This document shows, one piece after another, positions 42,628-50,762 of a stretch of 64,000 nt of DNA; positions within the stretch are counted from its first letter, which is position 1, and every line of letters starts with the position of its first letter. The DNA is taken from NCBI RefSeq assembly GCF_039542035.1, contig NZ_BAABHJ010000012.1:263527-327526 (forward strand). Reading direction: 5' to 3'. A program made the translations under genes and the position numbers. Origin of the DNA: Actinoallomurus liliacearum. Its GTDB lineage: Bacteria > Actinomycetota > Actinomycetes > Streptosporangiales > Streptosporangiaceae. The notes below the pieces were generated by a model. That model ran no database searches and was not told the origin of the DNA. It worked only from the letters and a program-made list of their open reading frames with translations.

Positions 42628-42666
42628 CCGCCGCCGTCGCGGGGCGCGTCCCATGACGGGCTTGGG

Positions 42667-42729
42667 TGGTACCCCGGCAAGTACCTGAGCAGGGCGGGGA
42701 GCCTCACGGAGACCCGCCTTCTTCGTTCC
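42667..42729. repeat. Candidate attachment site, right copy
   Basis: TGGTACCCC-G-GCAAGTACCTGA followed by a GC hairpin and CCTTCTTCG, matching 40679-40741 from the last acceptor bases of tRNA-Gln through its terminator. No other tRNA part (anticodon or T arm) is present here. Confidence 0.65.
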
Positions 42730-42781
42730 TCGGGCGGCTCCGGGTTTGGCGAGTGTCGGCGGGTTCGGCGACGCTGTGGGG

Positions 42782-43159
42782 ATGCTGTTGCCGCTCACTC
42801 GGAACAAGGCCGAGCTCATCGAGGTCGTCCGGATCACGGACCCCGCCCGACACCTGATGTCCGATGAGCTGACGGGCGACACCGTCGCCATCTGGGAGGG
42901 GGACGACGTTCCGGAGGCTCTGGCGCTTGTGGCGGAGCTACCGGGCAGTGAGCCCTACCGGTGCTTCCTCCCCGGCTGGGGGATCCGGGCACACGGGTCC
43001 ACCGGTCTGCTCTTCGAGATCGCCTTCTGTTTCCGCTGCCACGGCGCCCGCCTCTGGGGCCCGGATCTTCCTCCCGAGCAGCGAGGGCAGACGTTCGACG
43101 GAGGAAGCCCCACCGCCCTGGAACTCCTACGACGGTTCCGCTCCTGCCTGCCCGACTGA
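42782..43159 (+). CDS. Hypothetical protein
   Basis: 125 aa from ATG 42782 (GTGGGG just upstream; a GTG at 42746 would add 12). LPLTRNKAELIEVVRITDPARHLMSDELTGDTVAIWEGDDVPEALALVAELP, then a Cys/His stretch FCFRCHGARLWGP. Coding-like third positions and a terminator 20 bp after it support a real gene. No family recognised. Confidence 0.6.
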   Translation: MLLPLTRNKAELIEVVRITDPARHLMSDELTGDTVAIWEGDDVPEALALVAELPGSEPYRCFLPGWGIRAHGSTGLLFEIAFCFRCHGARLWGPDLPPEQRGQTFDGGSPTALELLRRFRSCLPD

Positions 43160-43178
43160 AGAAAGCAGGCGGTTGAAA

Positions 43179-43212
43179 GAGCCGGACCGCCCCTCTTGAG
43201 GCGGACCGGCTC
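43179..43212. terminator. Bidirectional hairpin
   Basis: GAGCCGG-A-CCGCC pairs with GGCGG-A-CCGGCTC (12 bp plus an A-A mismatch), 8-nt loop, between the hypothetical gene and the small minus-strand gene. Confidence 0.75.
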
Positions 43213-43247
43213 GTTGTCATCCGCGCCAGGGCGTGGATGGGATTGGG

Positions 43248-43424
43248 TCAGTTGCCCTGACGCCGGAGGCGCTCGGCCTGTGTGCTGGCCCGCCTGGCCC
43301 GCCCCATGGCGAAGTTCTCCGCGTCGTAGTCGCCGATGTCGCGCATGATGTCGGCGTGCCTGCGGTGATCCGCCGCTTCCCGGCTCTTTTCGACTGAGGG
43401 CCGCGTTTCATTCGATCGCCTCAT
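43248..43424 (-). CDS. Small basic hypothetical protein
   Basis: 58 aa, MRRSNETRPSVEKSREAADHRRHAD...DYDAENFAMGRARRASTQAERLRRQGN: charged and soluble, without a hydrophobic stretch. AAAGGA about 7 bp before the ATG at 43424 supports translation. No family recognised. Confidence 0.65.
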   Translation of the reverse strand: MRRSNETRPSVEKSREAADHRRHADIMRDIGDYDAENFAMGRARRASTQAERLRRQGN

Positions 43425-43551
43425 GGCCGATTCCTTTCTGCTCTTCTTCGCCCGCTCGGGCGTTGTGCCGCCGGGCGGCCGACCCTGTTGGGCCGGCATG
43501 GATGACCGTGCGAAAGCGGGTGGAATCGGCAAGTGTTCGCGCTGGTAGGCG

Positions 43552-43582
43552 GACGGCCCGCCGGGATTCCCGGCGGGCCGTC
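43552..43582. terminator. Terminator of the ABC/phosphoesterase operon
   Basis: A perfect 14-bp stem (GACGGCCCGCCGGG and complement) with a 3-nt loop, 19 bp beyond the stop of the 914-aa gene. Confidence 0.82.
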
Positions 43583-43600
43583 GCGTGAGGGGGGCGGAGG

Positions 43601-46345
43601 TCAGTCGTTGTCCGAGGACGGGATGTACGCGCCGGGGACCTGGTCCGGGGCGTAGATCTTGGTCTCGCCCGGGTAGGGCTTGGTCCACCCGTGCGCCTCG
43701 TACCACGAGAAGTGGTTCATCTGCTCGGGGTTGGCGGAGTCGGCCTTGGCGTTGGGCCCGGTGAACGGCTGCTTCGCCTTCCAGGCCTGCCACTTCGCCG
43801 CCACCGGCTGCTCGGCCGCCGGCACCTTCGCCGAAGGTACGGCCGCGGCCTTCGGGTTCTGCGCCGCCGGGGTGTCCAGGCCACAGCTGGGCGGGGTCGA
43901 CAGGCCCAGGGTCAGCGAGGTCCGGTTGGGCAGCGCGGTGAACGGCGTGAAGTCGGGCTTGTTGGTGAACGCCGCGCTCATCGGGGTCGCGGCGCTGTCC
44001 TTCTGGTTCATCGGGTGGATCCCGAGGATCTGCTCGATGGTCCGGATCATCGTGATCTGCGAGTAGTAGTGGCTGTCGACGGTGCCGTGCTGGGACCAGG
44101 GGCTGATGATCTGGATCGGAGCCCGGTGGCCGTCGACGTGGTCGGTGCCGGCCTGGGAGTCGTCCTCGACCACGAAGATCGCGGAGTCCTTCCAGTACTT
44201 GCTGTGCGTGATCTCGTCGATGATCCGGCCGACGGCGAGGTCGTTGTCCGCGACCTGGGCGGGCCCGCTCGGCGGACCGCCGGTGTGGTCGCTGGAGAGC
44301 CAGAACATGTTGAGGTTGGCCGGCCCGTTCTGCTCGAAGTCACGCTTCCAGATCTCGTACCGGTAGATGTCCGGGACGCTGGTGTCGAACTTCGGGAAGC
44401 CGTGCACCGACACGTTGTTGAGCGACGGGATCGGCGAGGTCGAGTCCAGGGGGTAGGCCGTGTCCTGGCCGGTCGTCGCCATGTTCTTGGTGTCGCAGTA
44501 CAGGTTCTGCCAGGTCGCTCCGGACGGCTTGGTCAGGAACTGCTGGAACTCACCGAAGTCTCGTACGGTCTTGCCCGCCGCCTGCGCACCGGTCCAGAGG
44601 AAACCGGTCCGCTGATGGCCGAGGGCGTCGTCCTCGGTGTCGTAGCTGCGGGCGTACTCACCGGCCGAGGACTCGGTGTACTCCGGGTTGTCGGCCTGCA
44701 TGAGCCAGTTGTGACCCTCGGCGGAGTTCGTGCCGATGTCGTAGGTGTTGTCGTACAGCCCGAACTGCTTGGCCAGCGCGTGCTGGTTCGGCGTCACGTT
44801 CTCGCCGTACTGGGCCAGCGTCGGGTCGCCGTTGCCCTCCGGGATGTCACCGTAGACCTGGTCGTAGGTCCGGTTCTCCTTGACGAGCATGAAGACGTGC
44901 TTGATCGTCGAGGGGTCGCCGAGCCGCTGCGGGACGGCCACGGCGTGCGCGGAGTGGCCCTTGGCCACCTTGACGTCGTTGTTGCCCCAGCCGTTCTGCT
45001 CGAAGACCTTTCTCGTCTCCGACCGGATGACCTTGTCGCTCGGCAGCGTGAACCGCTGCAGGCTCGACGTGGTGTCGTGGGTGGCGTGCCCGGCGGCGGT
45101 GGTGGGGCGGCGGGCGTCGATACCGCGGGTGTTGGAGACCAGCACGTCGTCGCCGACGGTGGTGATCTCCGCGGGGAAGTAGTCCGTCGGGAGCAGGCCG
45201 ACGTAGCTGACCGGCTCCAGCGGCTTCCGGAACCGGTAGACGGCGACGGCGTTGGCGCGGCCGAGCGTCACCAGCAGGTGGCCGTCGTCCGTGAGCGTCA
45301 CCGCGTCGGGCTCGTAGCCCACCGACGCCTCCGGCCACGGCTGGGTGGCGATCGTCTGGACGACCTTGTTCTTGGCCGTGTCGATGACGGACACGCTGTT
45401 GGTGGCGGTGTTGGTGACGAACAGCGCCCCGTTCTTGGCGTACAGGGCGGTCGGGTGCAGGCCGACGTCGATGCTCGTGGCGGCGGCGGCCGGGTTCGCC
45501 AGGTCGATGACGCTGACCGTGCCGGTGGTGGTGGCACCGGTCGCCGGGTTGGCCGGCACCTGGGTGTTGTAGGAGTTGATCGTGGTCTCGCCGGGCTTCG
45601 CCGGGCGGCCGCCCTCGTTGCTGACGTAGAGCCTGCCGCCCACCAGCGCCAGGCCGCGCGGGGCGTTGCCCACGGTCCAGCTCTGCTGGATCGCGCCGGT
45701 CGCCGCGTCGATGGCGACCACGCGGTTCTGGCCGTTGACGGCGGAGTACACGGTCTTGCCGTCGGCCGAGAACACCGCCTGAGCCACCAGCGCGTGCTTG
45801 GGCCCGTCCACCGGGATCTTGATGGAGGTCGGGTTGGCGAGCGTGCCGTCCGGGTCCACGGTGAACCTGGTGTAGCCGTCGGTCTGGCCCAGCCACAGCT
45901 GCGAACCGTCGGGCGAGTACGTGGGGCCCTCCTGGCCCACGTCGTTGCCGCTGATCTTCAGATCGGCGGCCTTGTTGTTGCCGACGAGCTGCTGCACCTT
46001 CCAGTTCTTCAGGTCCAGGATGGCGAGCGCCATCCCACCGTCGGTGACCGCGGCCGCGACGTGGGTGCCGTCCGGACTGACCGAGGACGACATGATCTTG
46101 CCGTTGTTGATGACGAGGCGCTCGCCGATCGGGTCGAGGTACTGGTCGCTGGAGACGACCAGGCCCTTCTTGGTGGTCTGGCCGACCTGATCGGTGCCGA
46201 ACATCTTGGTGGAGGCGTACGAGACGCCTCCGCTGGCGATGGCGAGAGCCGCGGTGCCGGCCGCCACGACGCGGATCCGGTGGGTGGTGCGTTTTTCGAA
46301 GAACCCGATACGGGACTTCTTGACGCGCTGGCGGGTCACGTGCAT
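43601..46345 (-). CDS. Bifunctional YncE-like beta-propeller/phosphoesterase-family protein
   Basis: 914 aa. An N-terminal basic region and a hydrophobic helix (RVVAAGTAALAIASGGVSYAS, about 25-45) anchor or export it. Residues about 70-480 are a seven-blade beta-propeller (SPDGTHVAAAV, YSPDGSQLWLG, FSADGKTVYSAV, VGNAPRGLALVGGRLYVSN, DVGLHPTALYAKNGALFVTN, DGHLLVTLGRANAVAVY). Residues about 500-800 are an alkaline-phosphatase-fold phosphoesterase: HVFMLVKENRTYDQVYGD, GTNSAEGHNWLMQ, FVVEDDSQAGTDHVDGHRAPIQIISPW and the final metal His region. Likely hydrolyses an extracellular phosphoester. Its operon with an ABC exporter is notable; substrate unknown. Confidence 0.85.
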   Translation of the reverse strand: MHVTRQRVKKSRIGFFEKRTTHRIRVVAAGTAALAIASGGVSYASTKMFGTDQVGQTTKKGLVVSSDQYLDPIGERLVINNGKIMSSSVSPDGTHVAAAVTDGGMALAILDLKNWKVQQLVGNNKAADLKISGNDVGQEGPTYSPDGSQLWLGQTDGYTRFTVDPDGTLANPTSIKIPVDGPKHALVAQAVFSADGKTVYSAVNGQNRVVAIDAATGAIQQSWTVGNAPRGLALVGGRLYVSNEGGRPAKPGETTINSYNTQVPANPATGATTTGTVSVIDLANPAAAATSIDVGLHPTALYAKNGALFVTNTATNSVSVIDTAKNKVVQTIATQPWPEASVGYEPDAVTLTDDGHLLVTLGRANAVAVYRFRKPLEPVSYVGLLPTDYFPAEITTVGDDVLVSNTRGIDARRPTTAAGHATHDTTSSLQRFTLPSDKVIRSETRKVFEQNGWGNNDVKVAKGHSAHAVAVPQRLGDPSTIKHVFMLVKENRTYDQVYGDIPEGNGDPTLAQYGENVTPNQHALAKQFGLYDNTYDIGTNSAEGHNWLMQADNPEYTESSAGEYARSYDTEDDALGHQRTGFLWTGAQAAGKTVRDFGEFQQFLTKPSGATWQNLYCDTKNMATTGQDTAYPLDSTSPIPSLNNVSVHGFPKFDTSVPDIYRYEIWKRDFEQNGPANLNMFWLSSDHTGGPPSGPAQVADNDLAVGRIIDEITHSKYWKDSAIFVVEDDSQAGTDHVDGHRAPIQIISPWSQHGTVDSHYYSQITMIRTIEQILGIHPMNQKDSAATPMSAAFTNKPDFTPFTALPNRTSLTLGLSTPPSCGLDTPAAQNPKAAAVPSAKVPAAEQPVAAKWQAWKAKQPFTGPNAKADSANPEQMNHFSWYEAHGWTKPYPGETKIYAPDQVPGAYIPSSDND

Positions 46346-46348
46346 GAA

Positions 46349-47704
46349 TCAATCCTTCGAAGCGCTTGCGAGCAGGTCGACGTTCCCGTCGAACTGCCAC
46401 AGAGGGTTAGGTGCGTCCCCGGTGGGGGTGCGCACCTGGAAATAGCCGTTCACCTCCTTGGGGCCGTCTCCGTCGGCGACGTACCGCCCGTCCGCGGTCA
46501 CGTCGAGCTGGTAGATGGCGCTGCCCACGGCGGTCGCGCCGGGAAGGTGCCAGGACACGACACATCGCCAGTCGTTGCCCGGACCCTGGTCGAGGACCCG
46601 GTCGCCGCCCTTGTCGCAGGACGCGGTGGCCCGCAGCTGCGCCTCGGTGACGTCCGGGCGATGGAGCTCCCGCGTCTGCACCCGGTAGAGGTGGGCGTAC
46701 GCGGTGGCGAGCGAGTCCTGCACCTTGGCCTGCTCGATCCCGGAGCCCTTGGCCGAGGTCGCGCCGGTGAGCACGACGAAGGTGAGGGCGACCAGGCCGG
46801 CCAGCGGCAGCGCCCCCGCCAGGAGGACGCGGCGGCCTGACCCGTCGTACGTCAGGTCGGTGAAGTCGCGGCGCAGGAACAGGCGGTACGCCAGCGCGGT
46901 GGCGACGACCGCCCACGCCAGGCTCACCGCGAGACCGACGAGGAGAGGACCCACCTGCGCCGGGCTGGTGAAGAGCCCGCGCCAGGCGAAGAAGGCGTGG
47001 CTCGGCAGGGCCAGCCGTACGGCCACCGGCAGCGGCAGCAACTGCGCGAGCTGCAGCGCGAAGGCGAGGAGCGCGGGCATCAGCAGCCCCATCGTGGAGC
47101 GGCCCAGAGCGACCGAGCCGAGGAGGCCGATCGCCGCGAACGCCAGCGTCGGTGCCAGCACGCAGGCCCACGCGAGCAGGACCGTACCGGCCGCGTCCCC
47201 CGGGGCGAGGAGATGGCCGTCCAGACCGACGAGCGGCCGGTTGCCGACCGCTGCCAGGCCGCCGGCGATGCTCGACCCGGCCAGCCCCACCACCAGCAGC
47301 AGGAGCACGGTGAGGCTGGCGAGCCCCTTCGCCACGAAGATCCGCTTCGGCGAGCGAACGGCCACGAGGAGGTGACGCCAGGTGCCCAGCCGGTCCTCGG
47401 CCGCGAAGACGTCGCCGGCGACCAGCGCGGTCAGCAGCGGGAGCGCCCAGCTACGCGAGAAGTCCAGCACGACGAGCGACCCCGCCCAGCCGGTCGCGTG
47501 CATCCAGCGGCCGAAGACCGTGTCGGCGGGCAGCGTGCTCTGCAGGCTCACCGCGGCCACGAAGCCCGCGGGGGCGATCCAGCAGGCGAGCAGCAGGACG
47601 CGGGTCCGCCACTGGGAGAGCAGCTTCACCAGCTCGAACCGGTAGCCCCGCAGCACCGGCGCCGGCCGGGCCTCGACCGGGGGTGACGTGACGGTTACGG
47701 TCAT
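46349..47704 (-). CDS. ABC transporter permease
   Basis: 451 aa. About six to eight membrane helices, with FELVKLLSQWRTRVLLLACWIAPAGF and an ABC-2-type layout, then a C-terminal extracytoplasmic domain of about 130 residues (SCDKGGDRVLDQGPGNDWRCVVSWHLPGA) with two Cys. Start overlaps the ATPase stop by ATGA. It ends 3 bp before the 914-aa gene, so the three genes form one operon. Confidence 0.85.
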   Translation of the reverse strand: MTVTVTSPPVEARPAPVLRGYRFELVKLLSQWRTRVLLLACWIAPAGFVAAVSLQSTLPADTVFGRWMHATGWAGSLVVLDFSRSWALPLLTALVAGDVFAAEDRLGTWRHLLVAVRSPKRIFVAKGLASLTVLLLLVVGLAGSSIAGGLAAVGNRPLVGLDGHLLAPGDAAGTVLLAWACVLAPTLAFAAIGLLGSVALGRSTMGLLMPALLAFALQLAQLLPLPVAVRLALPSHAFFAWRGLFTSPAQVGPLLVGLAVSLAWAVVATALAYRLFLRRDFTDLTYDGSGRRVLLAGALPLAGLVALTFVVLTGATSAKGSGIEQAKVQDSLATAYAHLYRVQTRELHRPDVTEAQLRATASCDKGGDRVLDQGPGNDWRCVVSWHLPGATAVGSAIYQLDVTADGRYVADGDGPKEVNGYFQVRTPTGDAPNPLWQFDGNVDLLASASKD

Positions 47705-48663
47705 GAGACCTCTTCCTCGTCGGTCTGCTCGGCCCCGGTGAGGGCCAGGAACGCGGCCTCGAGCGGCGACACCACCGGTGCCAGCTCTCGTACCGCCACG
47801 TCGGCCCGTACGAGCCGCACCACCAGTTCCTCGATGGCCGGCACCGGCCCGCGGACCACCAGTACGTCGGCGTCCGGCGGCTGGACGCCGCCGCGGCCGG
47901 GCGGTACGCCGAGCCCCGGCGTCTCCAGCGCCACCCGGTGGGCGGCCGCCGCGTCGGAGGTGACCAGCCGGTAGTCGAGTTCGCCGCTCTCGGCGGCGAG
48001 CTTGCTCACCGGCCCGGAGAAGACGACCCGCCCGGTGGCGAGGACGGTGACCTCGGAGCACAGCGCGGCGAGGTCGTCCATTCGGTGGCTGGAGAGGACC
48101 ACGGCGGTCCCGTCCGCGGCGAGCCCGGTGATGACGCGGTGCACGTGGTGCTTGCCGGCGGGGTCCAGGCCGTTGGCCGGCTCATCGAGCACGAGCAGCC
48201 GCGGTCTGGTGAGCAGCGCGGCGGCCAGGCCGAGCCGCTGGCGCATGCCGAGCGAGAATCCCCGGATCCGGTCGTCGGCGACGTCGGTGAGTCCGACCTG
48301 CTCCAGTGCCGCATCGACGCCGCCGGTGCGACCCGCGTCGTACCCGCGCAGTGCGGCCAGGGCGGAGAGGTTCTGCCGCGCGGTGAGCGACGGGTAGAGC
48401 CCGGGCCCGTCCACGAAGCCCGCGACGCCGTCGGGGACGGCGAGCGTCCGGCCGACCGGCGTGCCGAGGATCTCGAGGCGACCGCTGTCCGGAACCGCCA
48501 GGCCCAGCAGCAGGCCCAGGAGCGTCGTCTTGCCCGCGCCGTTCGGGCCGACCAGCCCGTGGACCTGCCCGCTCGCCACGTTCAGGTCGACACCGTCGAG
48601 TGCGACCACATCACCGAAGGTCTTCTTGAGCCCGCTACCCCGGACTGCCGGGTTAATGTCCAT
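47701..48663 (-). CDS. ABC transporter ATP-binding protein
   Basis: 320 aa. Walker A GPNGAGKTT (39-47), signature FSLGMRQRLGLAAALL, Walker B LLVLDEPANGLD, switch His in SSHRMDD. C-terminal 90 residues are an ABC-2/DrrA-type extension. Start at 48663 (MDINPAVRG) with GGGAGG upstream. Drives the permease at 46349; direction is probably export. Confidence 0.92.
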   Translation of the reverse strand: MDINPAVRGSGLKKTFGDVVALDGVDLNVASGQVHGLVGPNGAGKTTLLGLLLGLAVPDSGRLEILGTPVGRTLAVPDGVAGFVDGPGLYPSLTARQNLSALAALRGYDAGRTGGVDAALEQVGLTDVADDRIRGFSLGMRQRLGLAAALLTRPRLLVLDEPANGLDPAGKHHVHRVITGLAADGTAVVLSSHRMDDLAALCSEVTVLATGRVVFSGPVSKLAAESGELDYRLVTSDAAAAHRVALETPGLGVPPGRGGVQPPDADVLVVRGPVPAIEELVVRLVRADVAVRELAPVVSPLEAAFLALTGAEQTDEEEVS

Positions 48664-48897
48664 GGCGGTCGCCTCCCGCTTGATCTTCGGCAAGAGGAAG
48701 CTAGAGATCAAGGTTTGACTTGGGGCGGCATACAGTCGAACTTTGGGCAAACGACGCCAAACCAGGTAATAGGCCTCAATCTAGCGATCACTCGGCCGTA
48801 CGGATCAACACGTCGGATACGGCGCGCGATGGCGGGCGGACCAACCGATCAGGAATCAAGAAGCGCTGGTCAGCGCGTCCCACCTAGCGTCATGGGC

Positions 48898-49308
48898 ATG
48901 GACATCACCATTCACTGGACCTTCCTCCCGCACGACGACCCCGAGGCCTCCCTGGCCTTCTACCGCGACACCCTCGGCTTCGAGGTCCGCAACGACGTCG
49001 GAAACGGCAAGATGCGCTGGATCACGGTCGGCCCCGCCGGCCAGCCCGCGACGTCCATCGTCCTGCACCCGCCGGCCGCCGAGCCCGGCATCACCGAGGA
49101 CGAGCGCCGCACCATCACCGAGATGATGGCCAAGGGCACCTACGGGCGCATCGTCCTGGCCACCGCCGACCTCGACGGCACCTTCAAGCAGGTGCAGACC
49201 GGCGGCGCCGAGGTCGTCCAGGAGCCGACCGAGCAGCCGTGGGGCCTTCGCGACTGCGCCTTCCGCGACCCCGCGGGCAACATGATCCGCATCAACGAGC
49301 TGGGCTGA
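48898..49308 (+). CDS. VOC family protein
   Basis: 136 aa, MDITIHWTFLPHDDPEASLAFYRDTLGFEVRNDVGNGKMRWITVGP...FKQVQTGGAEVVQEPTEQPWGLRDCAFRDPAGNMIRINEL: a single VOC module with the His, Glu pattern of glyoxalase-like proteins. A TAGCGT -10-like element ends 7 bp before ATG 48898, so the mRNA may be leaderless; ATG 48892 is a less suitable alternative. No ribosome site is present. Substrate unknown. Confidence 0.85.
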   Translation: MDITIHWTFLPHDDPEASLAFYRDTLGFEVRNDVGNGKMRWITVGPAGQPATSIVLHPPAAEPGITEDERRTITEMMAKGTYGRIVLATADLDGTFKQVQTGGAEVVQEPTEQPWGLRDCAFRDPAGNMIRINELG

Positions 49309-49325
49309 CCCGGCCGCGTACCGCC

Positions 49326-50159
49326 TCAGCCGGCGTTCGGCAGGCGGACCCGCAGCACGCCGTCGCGTACGTCGGTTTCGAACGCGGGCTGCGGCGCGGT
49401 GGCGGGTCCGTGCGCGACGGCACCGTCCGACAGCCGGAAGACGCTGCCGTGCCAGGGGCAGGTGACGCACCCGTCGTCGACCTCGCCGTCCGAGAGCGGC
49501 CCCGACAGGTGGCTGCACCGGTCGGCGAGGACGTCGGCGTCGTCGCCGCGCCGGACGATCAGGAGCGGCACCTCGCCGAGCATCCTTCGGGCGGGCCGCC
49601 CGTCGGGGAGGCCGGCGATCGGGCCGAGGGCGTGCCAGCCGGGCTCGACCAGATGCGGCACCTCCTCGGCGTGGTTCACGCCGCCGGCCTGGCGGAAGGA
49701 GATGTGCCCGCCGAGCAGCGCACCGAGGCCCGCGGCGGTCAGGCCGGCGTAGCGCAGGGCCCTGCTCTTGCCGGCGGCGCGCGCCGCCAGGGACGCGCCG
49801 TACAGGCCGATGGCCGCGGTGTTGGTCGCCGCGTGGACGACTCCGACCCGCATCTGCTGCTCGTGCTGCTCGGCCCAGTCGGTGAGGCCGGCGAGCACGG
49901 CGGGCGCCGAGGCCAGCAGCCCGAACCCCGCGAGCCGGCGGGCGGCGCGGTCGTTCCCCGGCCGCAGGTCGAGGACGCCGGCGGACAGCCAGGCGCCGAC
50001 GGACGCCTGGACGAGCATCGGGTGCACGGGGTGGCCCCACCACGTGCCGTGCAGGATGTCGCGGAACGCTCTCGGCCGCAGCCGTCGTGCGGCCTTCTGA
50101 CCCGGCGCCACGGCGCGATCGAGGACCTCGGCGTTCTCCAGCCTGCTGAGTATGCCCAT
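49326..50159 (-). CDS. DUF2231 membrane protein fused to a Rieske [2Fe-2S] domain
   Basis: 277 aa. The first about 160 residues are DUF2231 (HGTWWGHPVHPMLVQASVGAWLSAGVLDL with the His motif, and four membrane helices). The C-terminal about 100 residues are a Rieske ferredoxin: CSHLSG (Cys-x-His) and CPWHGS (Cys-x2-His) bind the cluster. Electrons probably pass between membrane and a soluble partner; the partner is not visible. Start MGILSRLENAEVLD at 50159 is preferred over the longer frame. Confidence 0.88.
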   Translation of the reverse strand: MGILSRLENAEVLDRAVAPGQKAARRLRPRAFRDILHGTWWGHPVHPMLVQASVGAWLSAGVLDLRPGNDRAARRLAGFGLLASAPAVLAGLTDWAEQHEQQMRVGVVHAATNTAAIGLYGASLAARAAGKSRALRYAGLTAAGLGALLGGHISFRQAGGVNHAEEVPHLVEPGWHALGPIAGLPDGRPARRMLGEVPLLIVRRGDDADVLADRCSHLSGPLSDGEVDDGCVTCPWHGSVFRLSDGAVAHGPATAPQPAFETDVRDGVLRVRLPNAG

Positions 50160-50292
50160 GGGCGGGCAGGCTTCCCCGGATATCGCGATCGAACCGTCCG
50201 CCGAAGCCGCGCGCATCGGACGCCTGGAGTCGTGATTCGGTCACGCGTCGGCGCGTTTCCGTTGTCGCTCGGGAGTATCGCGGTACCGATGG

Positions 50293-50324
50293 CCTCGATG
50301 GTCCCGGTGATCGGGCCATCGAGG
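50293..50324. promoter_or_regulatory. Hairpin upstream of the His/Arg/Trp-rich protein gene
   Basis: CCTCGATGG (50293-50301) pairs with CCATCGAGG (50316-50324); CCCG/CGGG adds an inner stem. It lies 20 bp before the GTG start, within the probable 5' leader, so it may affect translation, or be a transcription factor site. Confidence 0.55.
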
Positions 50325-50344
50325 ATCGCGACTCAGGGGGATCA

Positions 50345-50581
50345 GTGATCAGAAAGCTCACCGCGACCGGAGTGGTCGCGGCGGCGGCCGCGGGATTCAT
50401 GCTGCTCGGCGGCGCCGCTCAGGCCGAGCAGCACTCCGCCGGCCAGACGAACCACCGGCCGACCGCGTACTCGGCGCACCACTCCGGCTGGACGCCGAGG
50501 CGCCACCGGCACCACTGGCACGGTTGGGGCTGGTGGCGCCACCGGAACCACCGCGGGCACCACTTCCACGTCCAGCACTAG
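50345..50581 (+). CDS. Secreted His/Arg/Trp-rich small protein
   Basis: 78 aa, GTG start. Signal peptide (IRKLTATGVVAAAAAGFMLLGGAAQA, cleavage near residue 27). Mature chain of about 51 aa has a tail dominated by His, Arg and Trp (RRHRHHWHGWGWWRHRNHRGHHFH). It would bind Zn/Cu/Ni strongly, or act on membranes as an antimicrobial peptide. No family recognised. Followed by a strong terminator, hence a separate transcript. Confidence 0.75.
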   Translation: MIRKLTATGVVAAAAAGFMLLGGAAQAEQHSAGQTNHRPTAYSAHHSGWTPRRHRHHWHGWGWWRHRNHRGHHFHVQH

Positions 50582-50610
50582 GCCGGAGCCCGGCTCCTGC
50601 CGCGAAGGTC

Positions 50611-50648
50611 GCCGTGGCCCGCCCGTCCCACGACGGGCGGGCCACGGC
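50611..50648 (+). terminator. Terminator of the His-rich protein gene
   Basis: A perfect 17-bp stem (50611-50627 with 50632-50648) and a CCAC loop, 30 bp after the stop. Confidence 0.85.
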
Positions 50649-50762
50649 GCTGTCCGGGGCTTTGCTCGGTGGGAGGCCGATCGGCCGGACACGCCTTATG
50701 TCGTTGATGGCCGTGATCCGGGGGTAAGAGGGGCTCGCTGAGGTCTTTCGACAGGAGACGCC

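Noticed and set aside
43691..46840. 1049-aa plus-strand ORF opposite the phosphoesterase gene
   Set aside because: Shadow frame; the minus strand encodes a recognisable propeller/phosphatase protein.
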